From: Candidatus Zixiibacteriota bacterium
GTDB lineage: Bacteria; Zixibacteria; MSB-5A5; CAIYYT01
Reading direction: 5' to 3'
NCBI GenBank assembly: GCA_963205155.1
Contig: CAUJJY010000039.1
Span: forward strand, 1-22,286
DNA: 22,286 nucleotides
The translations under genes and the position numbers were made by a program. Every line of letters begins with the position of its first letter. Within the stretch, counting starts at the first letter, position 1. The notes beneath the pieces are model-generated. The model was given only the letters and a program-made list of their open reading frames with translations. It ran no database searches and had not been told where the DNA came from. Positions 13,916 to 21,520 of the stretch are shown here, piece after piece.

Positions 13916-14728
13916 TTACTGCCCCAAAATCAGCGGCAGACCGTTTTTGGAATTACCGATGATGACAATCTTCGCGTTGGGCGACTGCGCCAATTTCTCG
14001 GTGGTTTCAATACCCTTCCACTCGAGCAATTTATCGTTGATTCCAGCCGAGACGATCTTCTGGAAATCTGCGATACCCTGTGCCTCAATGCGCTTGCGCT
14101 CTGCCTCCTGCTGTTCCTTTTGCAGAATAAACTCCATGCGCTGGGCTTCCTGCTGTGCAGCCAGTTTCTCGTTAATCGCTTCGGAAATTCGTTGCGGCAA
14201 CGTGACATCGCGAATCAAGATGCTTTCGAATTCGACGAATTTGTCTTTGAGCTTCTCCTTAACCGCGGCAAGCATCAGCCCGGCGATTTCTTCACGCTTG
14301 GACGAATAGAGCTCCTCCGGAGTATAGCGACCGGCAATCGATCGTGACTCGCCACGCAAGGCAGGCGCGACCACGACATCGAAGTAGCTGGGTCCAATCG
14401 TGATCTGTAAACTATCGAGTTTGTCAACATTTGGGCGATACCACACCGACACTTCGAGCGACACTGTTGCGCCGTCAGAGGTGAGTAGTTTAAGCGTTTC
14501 TTTCGCTTCCTGTGTTTGGACCTTGTAGATATAGATCGTGTTCCACGGCATGTGCCATGCGAAACCTTCCGGATAGATCGTTCCCATCTCGGTGCCGCCG
14601 CCAAACTTGAAGTACTTGACGCCGCGCGCGCCGGATTCGATTTGCGTGCCACAGCCGACGAAGACCAACGCGAGCAACAGGATGACCGCAATCTTCAGAC
14701 TTGTGGATGGACGGGGATTGGTGGACAT
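13916..14728 (-). CDS. SPFH/prohibitin-like membrane-anchored protein
   Basis: A 270-residue member of the SPFH (stomatin, prohibitin, flotillin, HflK/C) family; such proteins form membrane rings that scaffold lipids or control proteases. An N-terminal hydrophobic segment (about 12-25) ends at C26 in FVGCGTQ, which could be a lipobox or simply the end of a membrane anchor. The SPFH domain follows at about 30-190 (GTIYPEGFAWHMPW, SLEVSVWYRP, ILIRDVTLP). A glutamine- and glutamate-rich coiled coil lies at about 185-225 and a short C-terminal hydrophobic end (KIVIIGNSKNGLPLIL) closes the protein, both typical of prohibitins. The ATG at 14728 has AGGAGG 7 bases upstream. No NfeD-type partner protease is adjacent. 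It lies downstream of the acyl-CoA synthetase gene, behind a hairpin. Confidence 0.9.
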   Translation of the reverse strand: MSTNPRPSTSLKIAVILLLALVFVGCGTQIESGARGVKYFKFGGGTEMGTIYPEGFAWHMPWNTIYIYKVQTQEAKETLKLLTSDGATVSLEVSVWYRPNVDKLDSLQITIGPSYFDVVVAPALRGESRSIAGRYTPEELYSSKREEIAGLMLAAVKEKLKDKFVEFESILIRDVTLPQRISEAINEKLAAQQEAQRMEFILQKEQQEAERKRIEAQGIADFQKIVSAGINDKLLEWKGIETTEKLAQSPNAKIVIIGNSKNGLPLILGQ

Positions 14729-14749
14729 GATGATACCTCCTCGGTAAAA

Positions 14750-14776
14750 GCCTTCCCGTTTGGTGTACGGGAAGGC
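14750..14776 (-). terminator. Hairpin terminator between the acyl-CoA synthetase and SPFH genes
   Basis: A perfect 10-base-pair stem (14750-14759 with 14767-14776) with a 7-base loop is followed, on the minus strand, by TTTT. It lies 35 bases after the synthetase stop and just before the SPFH ribosome binding site, so it probably ends or attenuates the synthetase transcript. The short T run makes partial read-through possible. Confidence 0.6.
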
Positions 14777-14811
14777 GCAGGGTTTGCCGTTTTGTCGGAA
14801 TGAATTTAGTG

Positions 14812-16926
14812 TCAGACTTCTGTTAACACAAATCTTGCATCAACAGCGCGAGTGTTATTTTTGTCCGCGGTCACGATGAATGGATTGATGTCGATTTCAG
14901 CAAAATCGGGGAAATCGAGCACCAACTGCGAGAGCTTGGTGATGGCGTCTTCGATCGAGACAATATCAACTGGCTTGGAGCCGCGGAATCCGGTCAGCAA
15001 TCTGTAGCCCTTGAGACTCTGAATCATCTCACGCGCATCGAGATCCGTGAGCGGTGCAATCCGGAAAGATACGTCCTTCATGATTTCAACATAGATACCG
15101 CCCAGACCAAACATGATCAGCGGTCCAAACGACGGGTCAGTCGTCATACCAATTACAGTCTCGACTCCGCCGGTGATCATCTCTTGAATCACCACCGAGA
15201 ATTTCTCTTTGGAGTTGGGCATCGCCTTTTTGATGCGCTTTTGCATCTCAACATACTGCTCCATCACTTCCTGCGGTGTGCGCAGGTCGACGGCGACAGC
15301 CTTGTATTCGGTCTTGTGCAGGATGTGCGGCGTGTTGACCTTCATCACGACCGGGAAACCGATCTTCTGCGCGATCTTAGCGGCTTCCTCTTTAGAAAAT
15401 GCATACTTATAAGCGGCCACCGCTATCTTGTAGGCATCAAGAATCTGCAGAGCATCATCTCCGACAACAGCCGGATTCTTGGCTTTACGATTTCGCGCAA
15501 TGATCTCCGTAACCTTGTCGCGGTCGCCTTTGATCTTGGCGATCTTACCTTCTGGACGCGACAACCAGCGTCGATACTTGTCGATATGCGCAAGCGTCGT
15601 TGCAATTGATTCCGGGAAAATCATCGCCGGGATATCAGCCTGACGCAAGCGGTCGAATGCATCGGAACCGTAGGTCACTCCCATGAAGCAAGCGAACATC
15701 GGCAGCTTCGATTCGTGTGCGGTATCGATAATCGCATCAGCCACGAGATTGAGGTCAATTGTCACCGGCGGAACGCAGATTGCAATCACCGAATCGATAT
15801 TTGGGTCTTTGACGACATGCGAAAGCGATTTGCGGAACTCAACACCGGTCGCTCCGGCAACGAGGTCGAGCGGATTGTGAACCGGAGTGCCCTTTGGCAA
15901 AATCGGCTGAATGGCTTTGACAGTCTTCTGATCGAATTGCGGCAGCGACATCCCCGAACCGATCAAAGCGTCAGTCGCAAGAATTCCCGGACCGCCGGCA
16001 TTCGTGACGATGGCCACGCGGTTGCCTTTGGGGACAGGCATTTTCGCAAGCGCATTCGCGACATCGAACATCTCTTCAATCGTGTTGGCGCGAATCACGC
16101 CGGTCTGCTCAAACAATGCATCGACCGAGACATCAAGACCGGCCAACGCACCGGTGTGCGATGATGCCGCCGCGGCGCCCTGTGTGGTCTTGCCGGATTT
16201 CACGACAATGATCGGTTTGACGCGGGAGACCTCGCGAGCGATTTTACTGAACGTGCGCGGATCACCGAAATTCTCCAGATACAGCAGAATGATTTCCACC
16301 GTCGGGTCGTCGCGCCAGTATTCAATAATGTGATTGCCGTCGATATCGGCTTTGTTGCCAATAGAAGCAAACATCGAGAGGCCGAGATTGATTTCCTGCG
16401 CCTGGGCGAGAATTGCTTCGCCGAGCGCGCCGGACTGCGAAATCAAACCTATCTTTCCGAACGACGGGCGGATTTTCGAGAATGTCGCATCGAGATGAAC
16501 CTTTGGGTCGGCGTTGATGATACCGAAGCAGTTGGGTCCGATCATGCGCATGCCGTAACGCTTCACCAACGCCGCGACCTGAAGTTCGAGTTCTGCGCCG
16601 GCCTTGCCCTGTTCTTTAAATCCGGCGGTGATCATGACAAGTCCCTTGACGCCCTTCTCCCCGCACTGCTCGACAGTAGTCAGGACGAGTTCTTTCGGGA
16701 CCACAATCACGGCTAAATCGACCGAATCAGGCACATCGAGAATGGTCGAGTAACACTTGATCGAGTGGATGACCGACTTGGTAGGATTGACCGGGAAGAC
16801 CTTCCCTTCGAATTCGTAATCGATGATGTTGTGGAGTAGTTCGCGTCCGATCGAGCCTTTGCGGTTGGTAGCGCCGATAACGGCTATCGATTTCGGGCGA
16901 AAAATGAAGTCGAGACTTCCTTTCAC
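14812..16926 (-). CDS. Acetate/acyl-CoA ligase (ADP-forming), fused alpha and beta subunits
   Basis: A single 704-residue chain that converts acyl-CoA, ADP and phosphate to the free acid, CoA and ATP, a substrate-level energy step in fermentation of sugars or amino acids. The order is: CoA-binding Rossmann domain (about 8-135, with VIGATNRKGSIG), succinyl-CoA-ligase-like domain (about 155-290) with the phosphohistidine H257 in SSHTGALAG, a second ligase domain (about 300-460), then an ATP-grasp domain (about 485-704). The ATP-grasp part carries the expected second histidine H537 in ILHKTE and the GGIYVEIMKDVSFRIAP segment. The start is GTG at 16926, with AAGGAA 6 bases upstream. Substrate preference (acetate, propionate, branched or aryl acids) cannot be read from the sequence. 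Succinyl-CoA synthetase and protein acetyltransferase (Pat) homologues share the fold, but Pat would carry a GNAT domain, which is absent. Confidence 0.93.
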   Translation of the reverse strand: MKGSLDFIFRPKSIAVIGATNRKGSIGRELLHNIIDYEFEGKVFPVNPTKSVIHSIKCYSTILDVPDSVDLAVIVVPKELVLTTVEQCGEKGVKGLVMITAGFKEQGKAGAELELQVAALVKRYGMRMIGPNCFGIINADPKVHLDATFSKIRPSFGKIGLISQSGALGEAILAQAQEINLGLSMFASIGNKADIDGNHIIEYWRDDPTVEIILLYLENFGDPRTFSKIAREVSRVKPIIVVKSGKTTQGAAAASSHTGALAGLDVSVDALFEQTGVIRANTIEEMFDVANALAKMPVPKGNRVAIVTNAGGPGILATDALIGSGMSLPQFDQKTVKAIQPILPKGTPVHNPLDLVAGATGVEFRKSLSHVVKDPNIDSVIAICVPPVTIDLNLVADAIIDTAHESKLPMFACFMGVTYGSDAFDRLRQADIPAMIFPESIATTLAHIDKYRRWLSRPEGKIAKIKGDRDKVTEIIARNRKAKNPAVVGDDALQILDAYKIAVAAYKYAFSKEEAAKIAQKIGFPVVMKVNTPHILHKTEYKAVAVDLRTPQEVMEQYVEMQKRIKKAMPNSKEKFSVVIQEMITGGVETVIGMTTDPSFGPLIMFGLGGIYVEIMKDVSFRIAPLTDLDAREMIQSLKGYRLLTGFRGSKPVDIVSIEDAITKLSQLVLDFPDFAEIDINPFIVTADKNNTRAVDARFVLTEV

Positions 16927-16962
16927 GGCCGGTTCCTTTCGTCAAGTTTACTCATGGCGAAT

Positions 16963-16991
16963 ACGATAGCCCAGCGCGTGAGAAAATTCAA
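16963..16991 (-). promoter_or_regulatory. Possible promoter of the acyl-CoA synthetase gene
   Basis: On the minus strand TTGAAT (16991-16986) and TATCGT (16968-16963) are separated by 17 bases, each four of six to consensus. It would give a leader of about 30 bases that includes the ribosome binding site. Confidence 0.3.
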
Positions 16992-17024
16992 GGGGAATGT
17001 TGAGGGGAGGGGCTCGCCACCCTA

Positions 17025-17046
17025 CCCTCTCCCCAGCGGGAGAGGG
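17025..17046. repeat. Intergenic palindrome (REP-like)
   Basis: A perfect 9-base-pair stem (CCCTCTCCC with GGGAGAGGG) closes a 4-base loop, with a further purine-rich stretch at about 17000-17012 that could pair alternatively. It lies downstream of the minus-strand propeller gene and has no T run. Palindromes of this composition are common scattered intergenic elements in many bacterial genomes. Confidence 0.4.
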
Positions 17047-17089
17047 CAAAGATCAATAGGAATTCTGATTTAGAAACTGGAATAAGATG

Positions 17090-18757
17090 CTACTTCAGCA
17101 ACGTCATCTTGCGCGTGTCAGTGTAATCACCAGATTGCAGACGGTAGAGATACACGCCGGAAGCGACCCTGTTGCCCGATTCGTCGGCGCCATCCCATTC
17201 GGTTGCATAGCTCCCCGCCGCTAAGTCTTCATCCACCAATGCGCGGACGCGTTGGCCCAGCATATTGATAATGTCAACAGTGACTCGCGAAGCCGCGGCA
17301 ACTTTGAACTCAATGGTCGTAGACGGATTGAACGGGTTGGGATAGTTCTGCGACAGCGAGTACGACTCCGGCAGCGGTGAATCGGCGATTTCACGAACTG
17401 CAGTTGCAGTGGAGATCGTCATTTTACCCAGCCACCCGTCGGTGACTCCGGCAGCGATCGTCATAGTCGTGGGTCCAAATGTGATATTCGTGTTGAACGT
17501 ACCGCCGGTATACGCCGCAGTTCCGGCAATATTTGTTCCCAGGCACAGATCCGTCGCAGCAGTCGCAAACGTGTCGCTGCGTCTTGCCCAGCGACGGGTG
17601 CCGTCAGAGGCAAGGCGAACCATGACGACATCGCTGCCACCGGCTATATTGACGGTTGTGTCGGCAAATGTGACCCCAATGCCGAAACTGCCCGCGACCA
17701 GTACGTCGTCATTGGTGAGAATTCGCACTCCCATACTGTTTGCGCTCGAACCGAGCGTACCGCTGCTCCCTTTCACCCATTGAAACACGCCGGTATTAGT
17801 GTACTTGGCAACGAACATCCCGGTGATTGCATTGCCGCTCGAGATCGTGTCTGTATCAAAGATCGCATTGCCTCTATATTGCCCGACGAGATAGACCTCG
17901 CCGTGTTCCGTAGTTGCTATCGCATGGCCAATGTCCTCCTGCCCCGGAGTCGATACGGCGCCGGCTTGCTTGGCCCACTCGACAGTGCCGTCAGCGTCAT
18001 ACATCACCAGGAAGATGTCCGGATCATTGATGCTTGAAGAGGTAAGCGTCGTTGTGCCAAAAGTAATGGAGCCTTTGAACTGCCCCGTCACCAGCACACA
18101 GCCCCAGATATCGACTTTGACATCGCGATATTGTAGATAATAAGCCGGGTTGACCGGAGTGGTCCGTGTCCAGACCGTATCGCCATCGATCGTGTATTTT
18201 GCCAGCGTCCGACCGACGGCAACATAGACGTGGTTGGAACCGTAGAAGATTCCGCCCGGTCCTGCTGTTTCTGCCGGAATCTTTTCTGCCCACAAGACAT
18301 CGCCGGAGCTATTATATTTGGCGAGACCAACAGTCGCACTGCCGAAAGGAAATTGCTGTGTCCCAAAATCCCATGCTCCGAAGAAGCCACCGCAAACATA
18401 GACATTGCCGAGTGCATCGTTGGTGATATCGATCGACTGGTCGAGGAACCCCGACGAACCAAAGCTTCTCACCCAAGCCGCTGTGCCGGCGCTATTGAAT
18501 TTCGCGACATACATTTCCGCGCCGCTACCAAAGCCTTTAACCTTAATGCCGCCGATCGTCGCGCTGTCGCCATAGTCACCAATGATATAAATGTTTTCAT
18601 TGGCATCGACAGTCACGCCGCTGACCTTATTGGTCCCGAAACCGCCCGTCGAAAAAGTGGCGACCTGCGTGGCCCAATTCCATGTTTGTGATTGCACGGA
18701 TGTCGTAAGAAACAAGACTGCGAGGCTGACCAAAAACCGAACATTGACTAATTGCAT
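17090..18757 (-). CDS. Secreted beta-propeller (SBBP-like repeat) protein with C-terminal sorting domain
   Basis: An exported protein of 555 residues. A signal peptide (about 1-23, ending SVQS before QTWNW) leads into a series of repeats of about 60 residues (roughly 25-455). Each repeat runs strand-by-strand in the pattern VYVCGGF, VAKYN, GDVLWA, as in SBBP or delta-60 type propellers. The last 90 residues form a FlgD-Ig-like/type A sorting domain with QNYPNPFNPSTTIEF, GASGVYLYR-like strands and a KMTLLK tail, closely parallel to the end of the S8 protease. The frame opens at 18808, but the ATG at 18757 starts a normal signal peptide and has AGGAG 7 bases upstream. The binding partner is unknown. 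It is divergent from the SBBP/dockerin-like gene at 18961. Confidence 0.88.
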   Translation of the reverse strand: MQLVNVRFLVSLAVLFLTTSVQSQTWNWATQVATFSTGGFGTNKVSGVTVDANENIYIIGDYGDSATIGGIKVKGFGSGAEMYVAKFNSAGTAAWVRSFGSSGFLDQSIDITNDALGNVYVCGGFFGAWDFGTQQFPFGSATVGLAKYNSSGDVLWAEKIPAETAGPGGIFYGSNHVYVAVGRTLAKYTIDGDTVWTRTTPVNPAYYLQYRDVKVDIWGCVLVTGQFKGSITFGTTTLTSSSINDPDIFLVMYDADGTVEWAKQAGAVSTPGQEDIGHAIATTEHGEVYLVGQYRGNAIFDTDTISSGNAITGMFVAKYTNTGVFQWVKGSSGTLGSSANSMGVRILTNDDVLVAGSFGIGVTFADTTVNIAGGSDVVMVRLASDGTRRWARRSDTFATAATDLCLGTNIAGTAAYTGGTFNTNITFGPTTMTIAAGVTDGWLGKMTISTATAVREIADSPLPESYSLSQNYPNPFNPSTTIEFKVAAASRVTVDIINMLGQRVRALVDEDLAAGSYATEWDGADESGNRVASGVYLYRLQSGDYTDTRKMTLLK

Positions 18758-18780
18758 GCATTTACTCCTGTTGCTGAGAT

Positions 18781-18808
18781 AAGATAAGGCGAGACCCAAA
18801 TTTGGCAA
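18781..18808 (-). promoter_or_regulatory. Possible promoter of the beta-propeller gene
   Basis: On the minus strand TTGCCA (18808-18803, five of six) and TATCTT (18786-18781, four of six) are separated by 16 bases. Transcription would start near 18774, just before the AGGAG at 18769-18765. Confidence 0.4.
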
Positions 18809-18849
18809 GGGGATTCTGCTTCAGTCAATGGACCGATACCTAATAATCA

Positions 18850-18877
18850 TTGACTTTATAGAGTTATAATGTATCCT
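18850..18877 (+). promoter_or_regulatory. Possible promoter of the SBBP/dockerin-like gene
   Basis: TTGACT (18850-18855) and TATCCT (18872-18877) are 16 bases apart. A perfect TATAAT at 18865 lies in between but has no correctly spaced -35 element. The leader would be about 80 bases. Confidence 0.3.
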
Positions 18878-18960
18878 TTACGAACATTCCCAAGTTCAAT
18901 GGAATTTGACAGCTCGCGCCGTCCACTTCTTACTCTCACTCTGAAACTGAGGTTGCAACG

Positions 18961-21387
18961 ATGTCTCAATCGCCTTTTGCCGAATCTCCGGGCTCGAAAA
19001 CTCGCCGCTCGTGGACTGTCATCTCGGCATTCACCTGTCTGTTAGCGCTCGCCGGTGTCTTCTGTTCCAGACTTGAAGCCGCAGACATTCCAACCGTAGA
19101 GCAAATTCGCCGCCAAACAGTGTCTTTCACCGAGAATCGCGGCCAATGGGACAGCCAGGTGCTGTATAGGGCTGCCAGTTCCGGCGCGACCATGTGGTTT
19201 ACCAAGGATGGGATCTATTATCAGTTTACGCGGCTCAAGCACGATCAGGCGACTAATCCCGTTGAGCAAATTGGCGGAATAGATTCGCAAAAGTTCGAAC
19301 AGATGATGATCAAGTCGACTTTTGCGGATGCAAATGCGAATGTTCAAGTCACTAACGAAGGTCTGATGGAGTACAAATGCAATTACTTCTTCGGCAACGA
19401 TTCAACCAGATGGCAGACCAATGTGCCGAACTACACAGCTATTACATTCCGCAATTTGTATGCGGGCATTGACCTGAAGTTCGAGGCTGGCATCGATGGC
19501 ATGGAATCGCATTTCATCGTGAGTCCCGGAGCCGATCTGGAACAGATGCGATTGCAGTTTGAAGGCGCCGACTCAATCTCTGTCAATTCCGCCGGTGATC
19601 TTATCATCAATAGCCGTTGGGGAGAGTTAGTCGAACGTACTGCTGATATCTTTCAGGACTCAAGTGGCTCGCGCGACAATTACTCCGGAAACTATGAACT
19701 GGTCGATGAGCAAACCGTTCGATTTGCAGTCGACGACAGCTATGATGCCTCGCGCGAGCTATTTCTGGCGCCGACACTGACCTTCAGCACTTATCTCGGC
19801 GGAAGCGTCGGAGAAAGTCCAGCAGATCGCGGAATAGAAACGAATTCGCTTGGAGAGACAATCCTCGTTGGCAGTACGACATCTGCGGACTTCCCTACTG
19901 TGAATGCCTCTGACATTACACAGGCTCTAAAGGACGGATTCGTCACCAAGTTTAATGCATCCGGTACAGGATTGCTTTCCAGTACGTACTTGGGCGGCTC
20001 AAGTGACGACTATTGTACAGCTTTGAGAATTACCGCCAGCGTGTTGCCCGGGATTATCGTAATCGGCGGGACGTATTCTTCCGATTTTCCAATGGTGAAC
20101 GCAGTTGATGCGAGTGCGAATGGTGCACCAGACTGCTTTCTCGTGGCATTTGGCGGCGATGACGGTAGCGGTGGAAATAATGGCATCAGTTTCAGTACTT
20201 ATCTTGGCGGATCTTTTAGCGAATACCCTTCTGCAATGGCCGTGCAGTGTGTCCCTCCTTGCAACATCAACCAATATACTGTCTGGGTAACCGGCCACAC
20301 TCAATCCACTAATTTTCCCACAAGCAATGCGTACAATGTCGCACTAAGTGGGCCTTCCGACGCTTTCTTAACTGAATTTACGATCGGAGTCTCGGGCAAC
20401 AGCATGGGCCGAAGTACGTACTTTGGCGGCAGCTACATCGATCATGGTGCTGGAGTTATCATAGTTGGCGGTGCAGCCAACCGACCGATCGTAACTGGAA
20501 CGACTCAATCGACCGACTTCCCACTTGTGAACCCGTTCGATGCAACTTATGGGGGGGCGGATGCGTTCTTGGCGGGATTTGACTATGCGGGTAATGGTCA
20601 AATGTTTCCTACGTTTAGCACCTATTACGGTGGATCGGATTTCGAAGAAGATCTCAGCATTGTCGCTCGCAGTTCCGGAAATCTCGTTATCGCAGGAAGT
20701 ACCACGTCTACTGACCTGCCGATTTCGGCCGGCTATGACAATAGCCACAACGGCAACTACGATGGTTTCATCGCAGAATTTAACAGTAACGGCTCGTCCC
20801 TGGTGTTTAACACCTATCTTGGGGGGACGGGATATGATAGACTCTATGGCGGTCTAGCTTTGGATCTAATGGGAAATATTTATGTTACGGGATACACTCA
20901 GTCGACGGACTTTCCAACCGTCAATCCTTACGATACATCTCTTGCCGGAACGGGCGATGCCTTCATCGCGAAGTTTAACTCGACGGCAACGAACCTAGAA
21001 TTCTCAACTCTTCTCGGCGGTTCCGGGATAGATCAGGGCACGGGCATTACAGTCGATGCACCAGGATGCCTTTATGTCGCCGGATCGACTTCATCATCGA
21101 ATTTTCCCGTCGCCAATCCGTACGATCCGACCCTTAACGGTTCCGATGCATTCCTAACGAAGATTTGTCTGCAAACGCACGTCTGCGGTGACGCCGACGG
21201 TTCCGCAATTGTAACCATTTCTGACGCAGTGCTGCTCATCAATTATATCTTTGCCGGCGGTCCGGCACCCAATCCCTTGCTTTCGGGCGATGCCGATTGC
21301 AGCGGCAGTGTCACGATTTCCGACGCAGTGTACTTAATAAACTACATATTTGCAGGTGGTGCCGCGCCATGCGCGTCTTGTCCGTAA
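18961..21387 (+). CDS. Secreted SBBP-repeat protein with DUF7948-like N-terminus and paired dockerin-like C-terminus
   Basis: An exported protein of 808 residues. A long signal peptide (about 1-40, with RR at 15-16 before the hydrophobic core) is followed by a DUF7948-like region (about 53-270) starting with FTENRGQWDSQVLYR. Seven SBBP beta-propeller repeats of 65-73 residues follow. They are marked by STYLGGS-type strands at about residues 275, 340, 411, 484, 552, 616 and 681, each followed later by a TQSTDFPTVNPYD-like segment. The C-terminus (about 742-806) carries two EF-hand/dockerin-like repeats 33 residues apart, each with VTISDAVxLINYIFAGG. In both calcium loops position 5 is serine (S748, S781) where aspartate is usual. 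The ATG at 18961 has TGAGG 8 bases upstream. A surface or matrix role is inferred; there is no YPNPFNP domain. Confidence 0.9.
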   Translation: MSQSPFAESPGSKTRRSWTVISAFTCLLALAGVFCSRLEAADIPTVEQIRRQTVSFTENRGQWDSQVLYRAASSGATMWFTKDGIYYQFTRLKHDQATNPVEQIGGIDSQKFEQMMIKSTFADANANVQVTNEGLMEYKCNYFFGNDSTRWQTNVPNYTAITFRNLYAGIDLKFEAGIDGMESHFIVSPGADLEQMRLQFEGADSISVNSAGDLIINSRWGELVERTADIFQDSSGSRDNYSGNYELVDEQTVRFAVDDSYDASRELFLAPTLTFSTYLGGSVGESPADRGIETNSLGETILVGSTTSADFPTVNASDITQALKDGFVTKFNASGTGLLSSTYLGGSSDDYCTALRITASVLPGIIVIGGTYSSDFPMVNAVDASANGAPDCFLVAFGGDDGSGGNNGISFSTYLGGSFSEYPSAMAVQCVPPCNINQYTVWVTGHTQSTNFPTSNAYNVALSGPSDAFLTEFTIGVSGNSMGRSTYFGGSYIDHGAGVIIVGGAANRPIVTGTTQSTDFPLVNPFDATYGGADAFLAGFDYAGNGQMFPTFSTYYGGSDFEEDLSIVARSSGNLVIAGSTTSTDLPISAGYDNSHNGNYDGFIAEFNSNGSSLVFNTYLGGTGYDRLYGGLALDLMGNIYVTGYTQSTDFPTVNPYDTSLAGTGDAFIAKFNSTATNLEFSTLLGGSGIDQGTGITVDAPGCLYVAGSTSSSNFPVANPYDPTLNGSDAFLTKICLQTHVCGDADGSAIVTISDAVLLINYIFAGGPAPNPLLSGDADCSGSVTISDAVYLINYIFAGGAAPCASCP

Positions 21388-21520
21388 TGCTCCGGACTTA
21401 AAAATACCGTTGCCAAATTTGCGGTTCTACATTAGAATTCACTGTTCGTACTTCACCTAGTTCCAAAGTAAGGTGCTGTCAGTATTGAACTGGGACGACG
21501 TGATCCAACCGGAGTCATCT

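Noticed and set aside
18865..18870. Perfect TATAAT hexamer upstream of the SBBP/dockerin-like gene
   Set aside because: No -35-like sequence lies 16-18 bases upstream, and the nearest TTGACT is only 9 bases away. A neighbouring pair with 16-base spacing was preferred, with low confidence.
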